17,084 bases of DNA from Candidatus Cloacimonadota bacterium (GCA_016932035.1 JAFGDR010000006.1:1-17084); one strand, 5' to 3'. Counted from the stretch's first letter, positions 8,180 to 16,128 are shown. Notes: generated by a model from the sequence alone, not told the origin. Numbers and translations are program-made.

Positions 8180-9110
8180 GGTTCATACTCCCAATTATGT
8201 TACGAGCGAATAACTCGTCTTTTTTAATCTGAGCTACCAGCGCATCGATTGACTCAAAGGCACGTTCATTTCTGATCTTCTGTACAAATAATACCTCAAA
8301 ATCCTCTTCGTATATATGATCATTAAAATCTAAGATATGCGTTTCGAGACTTTTCTGTCGATTATTTTTATCGATCGTGGGTCGTGTGCCCACATTTGTA
8401 AGTCCCCAATACATCTTATTTTCGTATTTGATACGACTCAGATAGACACCAATTGCGGGAAACAACTTACGGATTTCACAAGGTTTCAGATTGATCGTGG
8501 GATATCCGTACTCTCTTCCGATCTGGTTGCCTTTTTCAACAGTTCCCATGATGCAGTATTCTCGACCAAGCATTTTGTTTGCTTTTTGGATATTACCTTC
8601 ACTCAGATATTTCCTTATCGCAGTACTTGATACGATCTCGTTATCAATGAAGACCTCATCAACCATTTCGACACGATAACAAGAATCAGGTTCAAGCTCT
8701 TTTAGTAAATGATAATCTCCTGCACGACCTTTTCCAAAATGCCAGTCATACCCCACAATTATCTTTTTAGCACCAATCCCTTTACAGAGATGATCTCTGA
8801 TAAATTCTGCAGGGCTCAAATGCGCAAGATTGATATCGAAATCCAGCCAGAGCACATAATCGATCCCATACTCTTTAAGGAACTGTTCCTTTTTCACCTT
8901 TTCTGTGAGAAGGAAAGGATACACTTTTTTCTTTAATATCTCAATCGGATGTGGATGATAGGTAATAACAACAGAAACGCCATTCAACGCTTTTGTGCGC
9001 TCAATCACTCTTTCCAAAAGCACTTTATGCCCAACATGAACCCCGTCAAAGGTTCCAATCGTAACAACTGGATTGATTAAGTGCTTCTTAATCTTATGCA
9101 GATTTTTCAT
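8172..9110 (-). CDS. ribF: Bifunctional riboflavin kinase / FAD synthetase (RibF)
   Basis: A 312-residue protein that phosphorylates riboflavin to FMN and adenylates FMN to FAD. The N-terminal nucleotidyltransferase domain shows GTFDGVHVGH (19-28), GYDWHFGKGRAGD (120-132) and SSTAIRKYL (161-169). The C-terminal kinase domain shows GNQIGREYGYPTINL (194-208), LTNVGTRPT (237-245) and a LETHILDF segment (255-262). I chose the ATG at 9108-9110. It gives the usual family length and a 17-base overlap with truB; a longer reading to 9188 would place 26 extra residues inside truB with no family support. There is no obvious Shine-Dalgarno sequence, consistent with coupling to truB translation. Placement after truB is common in bacteria. 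Confidence 0.95.
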   Translation of the reverse strand: MKNLHKIKKHLINPVVTIGTFDGVHVGHKVLLERVIERTKALNGVSVVITYHPHPIEILKKKVYPFLLTEKVKKEQFLKEYGIDYVLWLDFDINLAHLSPAEFIRDHLCKGIGAKKIIVGYDWHFGKGRAGDYHLLKELEPDSCYRVEMVDEVFIDNEIVSSTAIRKYLSEGNIQKANKMLGREYCIMGTVEKGNQIGREYGYPTINLKPCEIRKLFPAIGVYLSRIKYENKMYWGLTNVGTRPTIDKNNRQKSLETHILDFNDHIYEEDFEVLFVQKIRNERAFESIDALVAQIKKDELFARNIIGSMNHE

Positions 9111-9813
9111 AAGTAAAGTGCTGAACCCGGTTAATGAAATTTTCAACAGGTCTGATGAACATTTCAATATTTTGATCGGTAAGATCATTGAGATTTATTG
9201 CTTCTTCCAGTGTGAATGGACCAATAGAATCCCTTCTTAGTTCAGTAAGATGTCCAACTGTATTCAATTTATTCGCAATATCTTCACCTAATGATCGTAT
9301 ATATGTTCCTTTCGAGACTGATGTATTAAACTCAAGATATGGCTTATGATATGATCTAAATGTTAGTGAATGAATTACTACTTTTCGAGGTTCAACTTCT
9401 ATTGATATCCCTTTTCTTGCAGTTTTGTATAACCGCACTCCGTTCTTTTTTATCGCTGAAAACTGAGGAGGAATTTGATCGATCTCACCAATAAATGAAG
9501 AAAACACGGTTTGTACATTTTGTTCAACAGAATAGGGTACAGGTTTTGTTTCGATTATTTTTCCTTCACGATCTCCGGTATCTGTCTTGTCTCCCAATTT
9601 CAAAACCGTAGTGTATGTTTTATCAAGTTGAGAAAATGTATTGATGTGTCGGGTAGCTTCTCGGCTTATACATACAATAAGTAATCCAGTTGCAAAAGGA
9701 TCTAACGTGCCTGCATGGCCTATTTTTTTAATCTTTGTTATCGATCTCAGCGTCCTGATCACATCAAATGATGTAATACCTTCAGGTTTGTTGAGCAATA
9801 TAACACCGTTCAT
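9094..9813 (-). CDS. truB: tRNA pseudouridine-55 synthase (TruB)
   Basis: A 239-residue enzyme that converts uridine 55 of the tRNA T loop to pseudouridine. The catalytic aspartate is D38 in GHAGTLDPFATGLL, preceded by the family opening NGVILLNKPEGITSFDVI. Later motifs QIPPQFSAIKKNG and SKGTYIRSLGEDI are also typical. The protein ends soon after the catalytic domain, so the C-terminal PUA domain of the longer enzymes (about 300 residues) seems absent or reduced. The gene starts three bases after the phosphoesterase gene and overlaps ribF by 17 bases. Confidence 0.96.
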   Translation of the reverse strand: MNGVILLNKPEGITSFDVIRTLRSITKIKKIGHAGTLDPFATGLLIVCISREATRHINTFSQLDKTYTTVLKLGDKTDTGDREGKIIETKPVPYSVEQNVQTVFSSFIGEIDQIPPQFSAIKKNGVRLYKTARKGISIEVEPRKVVIHSLTFRSYHKPYLEFNTSVSKGTYIRSLGEDIANKLNTVGHLTELRRDSIGPFTLEEAINLNDLTDQNIEMFIRPVENFINRVQHFTYEKSA

Positions 9814-9816
9814 GAC

Positions 9817-10791
9817 TTATGTGAGAACTGTCAGCAATTCAGACTTCAAATCCTCTATTGTCATTTTTGCTCTGAAACCTGATGCCAGAAGGTGTCCTCC
9901 ACCTCCAAAATGTTCTGCAATCTTCTGTACATCTCTGTGCTCTGACCTCAAAGACACACGAAATGTATTTTTCCCGGTTTCGCGAATGTATATAACAATC
10001 TCTCTCCCATTCGTTGGCTTAACATCCTTTGAGAATCCCTCAGTTACTTCGACAGAAAGCCCACAGTCTTTCAGCATTCTCTGAGTTGTTGTGTACATCA
10101 CTATTTTCCCATCGTTATATTCTTCAATACTGCTTAAAGTCTCACCGAGAAGCTTCAACTCCTGGGTAATCCTGTTTTCAAATAATTTTTTATATGCCAG
10201 ATTATTATCAGCACCATACCTTACGAGCTCAGAACATACTTCAAAGGTTCTGGATGAAACATTTTTGTTAGCGAAATTATTTGTATCGAAGATGATACCA
10301 GCATATAAAGCAAGGGCTACTTTTTGCTGAATATCTGAGGGAAACTTGGTAAGATCATCTTCAATGATATCATACACAATTTCGCAGGTAGAGGATGCAG
10401 TATCATCGACATATGAGATACTTCTTGCAATCTTCTCGGGCTTCTTATGATGGTCAATTCTGATGATCTGGTTACCCGATGTGAGTAATGGAATCAACCG
10501 TTTGCCGATCCGGTCGATTTCATTGTAATCAATCATAATGACAAGAGTATCTTTTTCAATCGAATCGATTTCAGTATAGACTTTGCTTTCGAAATGAAGG
10601 AATTCACAATTGGTCGGTGGTTTATCATGGTTGATTATTTTCACATGCTTGCCAAACCATTCAAGATATAAGCTTAGAGCAACTTCAGCCCCAACACCAT
10701 CTCCATCTGAGTTTTCGTGCGTGGTTAGAATAAAAGAATCATGACTTCCAATTAACTTCGAAAAGGTCTCTTTAAATTCGTTAAGATTCAT
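9817..10791 (-). CDS. nrnA: DHH/DHHA1 phosphoesterase, NrnA-like (nano-RNase / pAp or c-di-AMP/pApA phosphatase)
   Basis: A 324-residue member of the DHH superfamily. Motif I is HENSDGDG (25-32), motif II is probably MIDYN with D88, and the name-giving motif is IDHHKKP (112-118). The C-terminal DHHA1 domain has GGGGHLLASG (about 296-305). NrnA-type enzymes degrade very short RNAs and dephosphorylate pAp; related proteins hydrolyse c-di-AMP or pApA, and the sequence alone does not separate these. I chose the ATG at 10789-10791, overlapping rbfA by 11 bases. A GTG at 10818 would add nine residues but overlaps rbfA by 38 bases. Its place between rbfA and truB is a known arrangement in several phyla and suggests an RNA-metabolism role. 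Confidence 0.9.
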   Translation of the reverse strand: MNLNEFKETFSKLIGSHDSFILTTHENSDGDGVGAEVALSLYLEWFGKHVKIINHDKPPTNCEFLHFESKVYTEIDSIEKDTLVIMIDYNEIDRIGKRLIPLLTSGNQIIRIDHHKKPEKIARSISYVDDTASSTCEIVYDIIEDDLTKFPSDIQQKVALALYAGIIFDTNNFANKNVSSRTFEVCSELVRYGADNNLAYKKLFENRITQELKLLGETLSSIEEYNDGKIVMYTTTQRMLKDCGLSVEVTEGFSKDVKPTNGREIVIYIRETGKNTFRVSLRSEHRDVQKIAEHFGGGGHLLASGFRAKMTIEDLKSELLTVLT

Positions 10792-11131
10792 ATCTGTATC
10801 TGTCTTTCTCAATGACACCTTCTACAATTTGTGCTCGTTGTTCATTGGTATCGAACTTGAAGTGTAACCGAGGTGTATATCGAAGATTTATCGAATCTGC
10901 CAACCTCTTTCTTATAACGTTTGATGTCTTATTCAAGCCATCAAGAGCTTCAAGTTTTTTACTCTCATCTGGTAAAGAAAAATACACTGTGGCATCCCTC
11001 ATATCAGGAGAGACGATCACATATTCAATATTCACTTCCTGAACGCGACTGTCATGAAGTTCATAATGCACAATATTTAAAATATTCTGAAAAAGCAATT
11101 TGTTAAGACGTTCGATTCTATGTTGCTGCAT
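10781..11131 (-). CDS. rbfA: Ribosome-binding factor A (RbfA)
   Basis: A 116-residue protein with the single KH-like fold of RbfA, which binds the 30S subunit and helps mature the 16S rRNA 5' end. Recognisable are the N-terminal RIERLNKLLFQNI helix, IVSPDMRDATVYFSL, and the terminal LRYTPRLHFKFD segment, followed by a short basic/acidic tail. The start is the ATG at 11129-11131, forming TGATG with the stop of the preceding DUF503 gene; a TTG one codon earlier is unlikely. Length agrees with the family (about 115-130). Confidence 0.95.
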   Translation of the reverse strand: MQQHRIERLNKLLFQNILNIVHYELHDSRVQEVNIEYVIVSPDMRDATVYFSLPDESKKLEALDGLNKTSNVIRKRLADSINLRYTPRLHFKFDTNEQRAQIVEGVIEKDRYRYES

Positions 11132-11412
11132 CAATAGTAATCCTGAACTCCAAGTATTTGCACTTCGGGATAAATGTTCTCAATAAATGAAATAATCTCA
11201 TGATGCGTTTTTTCTACGATGATAAGGTCGTTTGAAAGGACCGAAATGCCAATTCCGGCAGATTGCCATTTATCAAGTCCATCGATCTCTGCAATAGATG
11301 CATTGTAATGATTTCTAACTTTTTTTATAATACTCTGAACAATACTTCGCTTATTTTTGAGCGAATGTGATGTCGGAAGATAAAGATTCACAATAACGCT
11401 TTTTACAGGCAT
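11131..11412 (-). CDS. ylxP: DUF503 family protein (YlxP-like)
   Basis: A 93-residue protein of the DUF503 family, found between infB and rbfA in many bacteria. Visible are the N-terminal strand VIVNLYLPTSHSLKNKRSIVQSI, the helix with KVRNHYNASIAEID, and WQSAGIGISVLSND, all usual for the family. A ribosome-assembly or translation role has been suggested from its neighbourhood; no biochemical activity follows from the sequence. It starts three bases after the infB stop and shares its stop with the rbfA start (TGATG), so it is coupled to rbfA. Confidence 0.9.
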   Translation of the reverse strand: MPVKSVIVNLYLPTSHSLKNKRSIVQSIIKKVRNHYNASIAEIDGLDKWQSAGIGISVLSNDLIIVEKTHHEIISFIENIYPEVQILGVQDYY

Positions 11413-11415
11413 TGT

Positions 11416-13779
11416 CTAAATTTCTAATTTTTTCTTTTCCTCAACTTTAATATATGCTTCGATTACATCGCCTACCTTGATATCATTATAATCAACAATG
11501 GAAATTCCGCATTCCTGTCCCTCGGTAGCTTCTTTGACCTCATTCTTGAATCGTCTTAGACTTTCAATTGATCCTTCATAAACTTTGATATCATCGTGGA
11601 AAAGTCTTGCAAGTGCTGTACTTGTAATCTTGCCTTTTGTAACCATGCAGCCGGCAATTGTTCCGATTTTAGAAATTTTAAATATTTCTTTAACTTCTGC
11701 AGTTCCGAGATGTTCTTCACGGATCGTGGGAGCGAGCATTCCTTCGAGTGATTTCTTCACTTCATCGATTGCTTCGTAAATGATATCATAGAGACGAATC
11801 TCTACCTGGTTTGCTTCAGCAGCATTACGAGCTTCTGCGTTTGGTCGTACATGGAAACCGATGATGATCGCCTTTGATGCAGTTGCAAGATCGATATCAG
11901 CTTCAACAATACCACCCACACCACGATGAACAACATTTACACCGACCTCTTCATTCCTGATCTTCTGCAAAGCATCACACACAGCTTCAACCGAACCGTC
12001 AGTATCACCTTTTACGATGAGATTAAGCGATGTGATCTCACTCTCCTGGATCTTATCAAAGATATTATCGAGGGTAACACCCTTTCCTGTTGCGATCTGA
12101 CGCTGTCTTATCACCTGCTGCCGTTTAGCACAAATATCCTTTGCTTTACGTTCATCATCCACAACATTTAACGTATCTCCCGCTTGAGGTACGCCATTCA
12201 GTCCAAGAATCTGTACAACCCCTGAAGGTGGACATTCGGTAACTTCATTCTGCCTTTCGTCCAACATAAGACGGACACGTCCGTACTGTGCTCCGCAGAT
12301 AATAATGTCTCCCGGTTTGAGAACTCCATTACGTATCAGTACTGTTGCGAGAGGTCCTTTTCCTCTATCGAGTTTTGCTTCTATTACTGTACCTTCTGCA
12401 TTCTGGTCATAATTGGCATTGAGTTCTTCAACTTCAGAAACGAGCAATATTGTCTCAAGAAGTTCTTCGATACCCTCACCTGTTTTTGCTGAACAATCCA
12501 CAGACTCGATCTCTCCGCCCCATCCCTGTAGACGAATATTCTTCTGGGAAAGTTGTACTTTCACTTTTTCAGGATCAGCAGTTGGTTTATCGATCTTGTT
12601 CACTGCAAAGATCAGTGGAATTTCCGCGGCTTTTGCATGATCGATCGCTTCCATCGTCTGAGGCATAACGCCATCATCAGCAGCAACAACAATAACAGCA
12701 ATATCTGTGATATCTGCACCCCTTGCTCTCATAGCGGTGAATGCTTCGTGACCAGGCGTATCGATAAATGTAATTTTCTTTCCTTTGAATTCGACCTGAT
12801 AAGCACCAATATGCTGCGTAATCCCACCAGCTTCACCAGCTATTACATTAGCCTCTCTGATATAATCGAGTATCGAGGTCTTCCCATGATCGACATGACC
12901 CATAACAACAACGATAGGTGGTCTTTCCGTCAAATCAGCTTCGGTAACTTCTTCCTGATCGATTTCAAGGATTTCTTTTCCATATTGATCTTCGAATTCT
13001 ACATCAAAATCAAATTCATCGCAGATCATAACAAGTGATTCATTATCCAAACGTTGGTTGATAGTAACCATTTTACCCAATTCCATAAATTTTGCAACGA
13101 TAGCTGTTGGATTCTTATCCATAATCTTTGCAAGCTCGGATACGGATGTAAATTCACTAATAATGATCTTCTGATGTTCTTCTTCGACCTCAATTTTCTC
13201 TTTTTTATATTTTTTACGTTTTGGATCTTTTGTTAAGGTTGCTTTTATATTACCTTTTATCTTCTGTTGATCGAAGAATTTCTTCTGTTTCTCTTCAAGG
13301 ATTTTTTGTTTCTTGTCTCTATAAGCTTTTTCTTCTTTATGCTTCTCTTTTTCCTTATCCTTATGAGAAGTTGTTACAGGCTTTTCAGCAGCTTTTTCCT
13401 TCTTCTCAACCGTTTTTTCAACTGCTTTTTCTCTTTTGGGCTGTTTGGAGGTAGGATACTTTGGTTTTACTCTTGGTGCTTCGGATTTTTTCTTTGGCTC
13501 AGTCTTCTCTTCAGGCTTAGCTTTCTTCTCTTCCTCTTTTTTAATTTTATCAAGGCGTTTTTGTCTCTGCTCCTGCTGATAGTTTTTACGTTGCTTTTGT
13601 CGTGCCTTTGCAGCTTCCATTTGATCCTGGAACATCTGCTTGACTTGAGTTACCGTATCATCTTCAAGGTAACTCATATGGCTTTTCACCTTCACCTTCA
13701 GACTTTTCAAGATCGAGATCAGCGCTTGAGGTGAGATCTTGAGTTCGCGAGCCAGTTCATACACTCTAATTTGATCCAT
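11416..13779 (-). CDS. infB: Translation initiation factor IF-2 (InfB)
   Basis: A 787-residue GTPase that brings initiator tRNA to the 30S subunit and promotes subunit joining. Order of domains: an IF2_N domain at 1-50 (IRVYELARELKISPQALI), a long lysine/glutamate-rich linker at about 60-200, a second IF2_N-like segment at about 208-250 (TSVSELAKIMDKNPTAIVAKFM), and the GTP-binding domain from about 288. The latter has G1 GHVDHGKT (294-301), G3 DTPGHEAF (340-347) and G4 NKID (394-397). Beta-barrel domain II, domain III and the C-terminal fMet-tRNA-binding domain IV follow. The ATG at 13777-13779 has a clear ribosome binding site (AAAGGAT, four bases upstream). Codons in the linker are highly repetitive, which produces long meaningless open frames on the opposite strand. 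Confidence 0.98.
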   Translation of the reverse strand: MDQIRVYELARELKISPQALISILKSLKVKVKSHMSYLEDDTVTQVKQMFQDQMEAAKARQKQRKNYQQEQRQKRLDKIKKEEEKKAKPEEKTEPKKKSEAPRVKPKYPTSKQPKREKAVEKTVEKKEKAAEKPVTTSHKDKEKEKHKEEKAYRDKKQKILEEKQKKFFDQQKIKGNIKATLTKDPKRKKYKKEKIEVEEEHQKIIISEFTSVSELAKIMDKNPTAIVAKFMELGKMVTINQRLDNESLVMICDEFDFDVEFEDQYGKEILEIDQEEVTEADLTERPPIVVVMGHVDHGKTSILDYIREANVIAGEAGGITQHIGAYQVEFKGKKITFIDTPGHEAFTAMRARGADITDIAVIVVAADDGVMPQTMEAIDHAKAAEIPLIFAVNKIDKPTADPEKVKVQLSQKNIRLQGWGGEIESVDCSAKTGEGIEELLETILLVSEVEELNANYDQNAEGTVIEAKLDRGKGPLATVLIRNGVLKPGDIIICGAQYGRVRLMLDERQNEVTECPPSGVVQILGLNGVPQAGDTLNVVDDERKAKDICAKRQQVIRQRQIATGKGVTLDNIFDKIQESEITSLNLIVKGDTDGSVEAVCDALQKIRNEEVGVNVVHRGVGGIVEADIDLATASKAIIIGFHVRPNAEARNAAEANQVEIRLYDIIYEAIDEVKKSLEGMLAPTIREEHLGTAEVKEIFKISKIGTIAGCMVTKGKITSTALARLFHDDIKVYEGSIESLRRFKNEVKEATEGQECGISIVDYNDIKVGDVIEAYIKVEEKKKLEI

Positions 13780-13788
13780 AGATATCCT

Positions 13789-14100
13789 TTAATTTACTAA
13801 AATCTCATTGATACCCTTTGTGAAGTTTTTATCGATAACTGCCACAAGGGTCAATTTTTGCCGCCCAAATATATCTCCTAATTCATTATCATCAAATAGA
13901 TGGGATACGATAATGCCTTTTGCCAAGCAATCCTTCGCACGTTTTCTCATGAAATTATTATCCTTCTTACCTGCAAAGATTAGTGTTGTCTCTTTTTTAT
14001 TAATAGCTTTCTCAACTGCTATCCTACCCATCGCTACAGCTTTTGCCTTTCGGGCTATCCGGAGCAGGTTCGCTACTTTTTCTTTGCTTTCTTTATCCAT
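13789..14100 (-). CDS. ylxQ: L7Ae/L30e-family RNA-binding protein (YlxQ-like)
   Basis: A small protein of about 103 residues with the ribosomal L7Ae/L30e/S12e/Gadd45 fold, which usually binds kink-turn RNA. The core reads VANLLRIARKAKAVAMGRIAVEKAI, then KETTLIFAGKKDN, AKGIIVSHLFDDNELGDIFGRQ and LTLVAVIDKNF. This agrees in length and order with YlxQ-type proteins of the nusA-infB operon. The start is uncertain. ATG 14098-14100 gives the family length and a 28-base overlap with ylxR. A GTG at 14119-14121 would add seven residues, but the AAGGAG before it lies only two bases away and is also part of ylxR coding. The stop is nine bases before infB. Confidence 0.85.
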   Translation of the reverse strand: MDKESKEKVANLLRIARKAKAVAMGRIAVEKAINKKETTLIFAGKKDNNFMRKRAKDCLAKGIIVSHLFDDNELGDIFGRQKLTLVAVIDKNFTKGINEILVN

Positions 14101-14294
14101 GAGCTCAGTGACGCTTTGCACTTCTCCTTATCACAAAAGTAGTATCCTCTTCCTTCAAGATTTTTTTTTTCATCAAAGAGGATCTTACCATCTTGTATTA
14201 CAAATCTATGCATCGAGGACTGCGAAGTTTTCTCTTTGCAAATCACACACGTTCGAAAAGGTACATGACTTTTTTTCGAAGCTTTATTCGGCAT
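14073..14294 (-). CDS. ylxR: YlxR family RNA-binding protein (DUF448)
   Basis: A 73-residue, basic protein of the YlxR/DUF448 family, always found near nusA. It shows the signature PFRTCVICKEK (12-22), an FVIQDGKILFD strand pair (31-41), and GRGYYFC (48-54) followed by C59. The fold carries a positively charged surface thought to bind RNA; nucleoid-associated or regulatory roles have been proposed in some species. The ATG shares one base with the nusA stop (TAATG), so it is coupled to nusA. Codons for D41-N45 (Asp-Glu-Lys-Lys-Asn) contain an uninterrupted run of ten A on the coding strand (14161-14170). The conserved motifs before and after the run are in the same frame, so the gene is intact as given. 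Confidence 0.92.
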   Translation of the reverse strand: MPNKASKKSHVPFRTCVICKEKTSQSSMHRFVIQDGKILFDEKKNLEGRGYYFCDKEKCKASLSSWIKKAKKK

Positions 14295-15529
14295 TAAAAA
14301 TATTTTGCTGATTCTTTGATCTTCTCAGCAGTTTTGACACCCACACCTTCAATCTGTGTCAATTCCTCGATGGTTGCAAGGTGGATGTCCTGCACTGATG
14401 TATAACCAGCTTCATGAAGGATTCGTCCAACTTTCTCGGTCACACCATCCAGATCAAAGATAGGACTGGTAATACGCCTTTCATTTGCAGCGATCTCTTC
14501 ATATTCTTCTTCGAGAAGCACATCGAGTTTGTAATTGGTCAGTTTTGCAGCAAGCTTGATATTCTTACCACCCTTTCCAATTGCAATATTTTTGCTATCT
14601 TCATCTACAATGATCTGGGCAAACCTACCTTTATCTGCAAGATAGACTCTCTTTACCAGTTCAGGACCAACAGCATTTCTGATGAAATCTTCACAGTTAT
14701 CGCTCCATAAGACAATATCGACCTGCTCGCCGTGCAATTCCTTGCGGATTTCTTCTATACGGATTCCTTTTGGTCCGATACAGCTTCCATAAGGATCGAC
14801 ATTCTCGTCATTACTGGTAACGGCAACTTTGGTTCTGAAACCCGGTTCTCGAACGATCTTCTTAATTGAAACGATACCGTCAGCGATTTCAGGTATTTCA
14901 TTTTCAAAAAGTTTTATAATGAATTCAGGACGTTTTCGGGAAAGGATGACTCTTACACCGCTTTTTGACTGACGAATGCTTGCAACATACGCTTTTAGAA
15001 AGTCATTGGCTTTATAGAATTCAGTTTCAACCTGTTCTTCGGTGGGAAGGAGTGCATCAGTAAATCCGATGTCGATAATATAGCCGTTATACTCAACTTT
15101 CTTAACTGCACCTGAGATGATCTCCCCTTTTTGCTTTTCATAGTCGACCTTGATCTTCTCGGTTTCAGATTCTCTGAATCTATTGATGATCGCCTGACGT
15201 GCAGACTGGATCGTCTTACGTCCAAAATCGGATACGGGTATCGTCAATCCGATCACATCCCCTATTTCAGCTTCGGGATCGATTTTCTGGGCTTCTTCAA
15301 GTACGATCTCATCGAGATAGCCTGTTGGTTCTTCGACAACTACTGCATCAAATTTAGCGATAACTTCGCTCTCATCAAAATTGATCTCAACCGTGAGTTC
15401 AGTTTCTTCAGATAATTTCTTCTGCAGGGTGGATTCAAGACTCTCTTTGATGATCACAGCAATCTTCTCTCTGTCGATCTGTTTCAAACGCGAAAATTCT
15501 TCAATTATAGAAATTAAATTAAATGCCAT
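14294..15529 (-). CDS. nusA: Transcription termination/antitermination factor NusA
   Basis: A 411-residue protein that binds RNA polymerase and nascent RNA, affecting pausing, termination and antitermination. Domain order: N-terminal RNA-polymerase-binding domain (1-125), S1 domain (about 134-200, GEIISGAVKKVEYNGYIIDIG), KH1 with DPYGSCIGPKGIR (245-257), KH2 with AIGKGGKNIKLAAKL (316-330), then a helix-hairpin-helix segment (about 360-408, including TQIEGVGVKTAEKI). The start is the ATG at 15527-15529: MAFNLISIIEEF matches the family N-terminus and there is an AGAGG ribosome binding site overlapping the rimP stop. A reading from 15574 adds 15 residues inside rimP without support. The HhH C-terminus is shorter than the two acidic repeats of E. 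coli NusA. Confidence 0.97.
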   Translation of the reverse strand: MAFNLISIIEEFSRLKQIDREKIAVIIKESLESTLQKKLSEETELTVEINFDESEVIAKFDAVVVEEPTGYLDEIVLEEAQKIDPEAEIGDVIGLTIPVSDFGRKTIQSARQAIINRFRESETEKIKVDYEKQKGEIISGAVKKVEYNGYIIDIGFTDALLPTEEQVETEFYKANDFLKAYVASIRQSKSGVRVILSRKRPEFIIKLFENEIPEIADGIVSIKKIVREPGFRTKVAVTSNDENVDPYGSCIGPKGIRIEEIRKELHGEQVDIVLWSDNCEDFIRNAVGPELVKRVYLADKGRFAQIIVDEDSKNIAIGKGGKNIKLAAKLTNYKLDVLLEEEYEEIAANERRITSPIFDLDGVTEKVGRILHEAGYTSVQDIHLATIEELTQIEGVGVKTAEKIKESAKYF

Positions 15530-15537
15530 AATTGCCT

Positions 15538-16023
15538 CTATGTCTTTTTTGTTTTTGATGAAGAGTCTGGCCATTGGAAGACAGTCTTTGCTTTCTGAAC
15601 TGCATCCAAATTGACCATAACCTCTTCGTTTATCTCGGTTTCGAGTAAAAGCATATTATCCTGAAATGACACCAATGTACCTCGTACTGTGATAGACTTT
15701 TTTTCGTCATCCTCAAACGTAATCTTTACAAACTCGCCAACTGCTCCAGAAAAATGTTCGGATGTATGAAGAGGACGATCAAGACCAGGGGAAGAAACCT
15801 CGAGGAAATATCGTGTTTCGATCACATCATTCATATCAAGGTCATCGCCAAGTTTTCTGCTGAACAATTCGCAGTCATCCAGGGAAACGCCGCCTGGTTT
15901 TGTGATATACACGACCAGATCGTGTGCATACTTCTTCTTTCTCAGTTTCCAGTCATAAATCTGAAAACCTGTTTCATCGCAAATTCGATCGATACTTTTC
16001 TTTACGTTACTTTTATCTATCAT
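15538..16023 (-). CDS. rimP: Ribosome maturation factor RimP
   Basis: A 161-residue protein required for maturation of the 30S subunit. The N-terminal alpha/beta domain (1-88) contains the signature EVSSPGLDRPL (75-85), preceded by SRKLGDDLD. The C-terminal Sm/SH3-like barrel (about 89-155) reads VKITFEDDEKKSITVRGTLV and so on. Length is normal for the family (about 150-165). The ATG at 16021-16023 lacks a good Shine-Dalgarno sequence and lies 17 bases after the T tract of a terminator-like hairpin, so expression may be controlled in the leader. It is the first gene of the long cluster and is followed by nusA after eight bases, the arrangement found in most bacteria. Confidence 0.94.
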   Translation of the reverse strand: MIDKSNVKKSIDRICDETGFQIYDWKLRKKKYAHDLVVYITKPGGVSLDDCELFSRKLGDDLDMNDVIETRYFLEVSSPGLDRPLHTSEHFSGAVGEFVKITFEDDEKKSITVRGTLVSFQDNMLLLETEINEEVMVNLDAVQKAKTVFQWPDSSSKTKKT

Positions 16024-16040
16024 ACTATCAAAATTGAATA

Positions 16041-16067
16041 CAAAAAATGCTGGTTGGGAGAACCAGC
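16041..16067 (-). terminator. Terminator-like hairpin in the rimP leader (possible attenuator)
   Basis: On the minus strand GCTGGTT (16067-16061), loop CTCCC and AACCAGC (16055-16049) form a perfect seven-base-pair stem followed by A and TTTTTT (16047-16042). It looks like an intrinsic terminator but stands only 17 bases before the rimP start codon and downstream of the candidate promoter. The gene upstream already has its own terminator, so this one is more likely an attenuator for the rimP-nusA cluster (inference). Confidence 0.6.
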
Positions 16068-16091
16068 GAAAAACTGCAGCAAATTTGTTTA

Positions 16092-16128
16092 TAAATTAGA
16101 ATGGTCGGTTTTCTTGTCAAATATTATA
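16092..16128 (-). promoter_or_regulatory. Candidate promoter elements for the rimP-nusA cluster
   Basis: On the minus strand there is a perfect -35 TTGACA (16120-16115), with only weak -10 candidates at proper spacing (AATTTA, 17 bases on, at 16097-16092; or TAATTT after 16 bases) and a better TATAAA at 21 bases, too far. A perfect TATAAT (16128-16123) lies just upstream of it but has only a poor -35 (TTCATT). The interval between the terminator of the upstream gene and rimP must hold a promoter if the cluster is separately transcribed; which element acts is undecided. Confidence 0.35.

Noticed and set aside
12553-13038. 161-codon plus-strand frame
   Set aside because: It lies opposite the GTP-binding domain of infB, and shows no domain or ribosome binding site.
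13267-13734. 155-codon plus-strand frame rich in Phe and Leu, resembling a membrane protein
   Set aside because: It is the complement of the lysine/glutamate-rich linker of IF-2 (AAA/GAA codons read backwards as TTT/TTC), not a gene.
13808-14311. 167-codon plus-strand frame
   Set aside because: It is antisense to ylxR and ylxQ, which both have conserved motifs.
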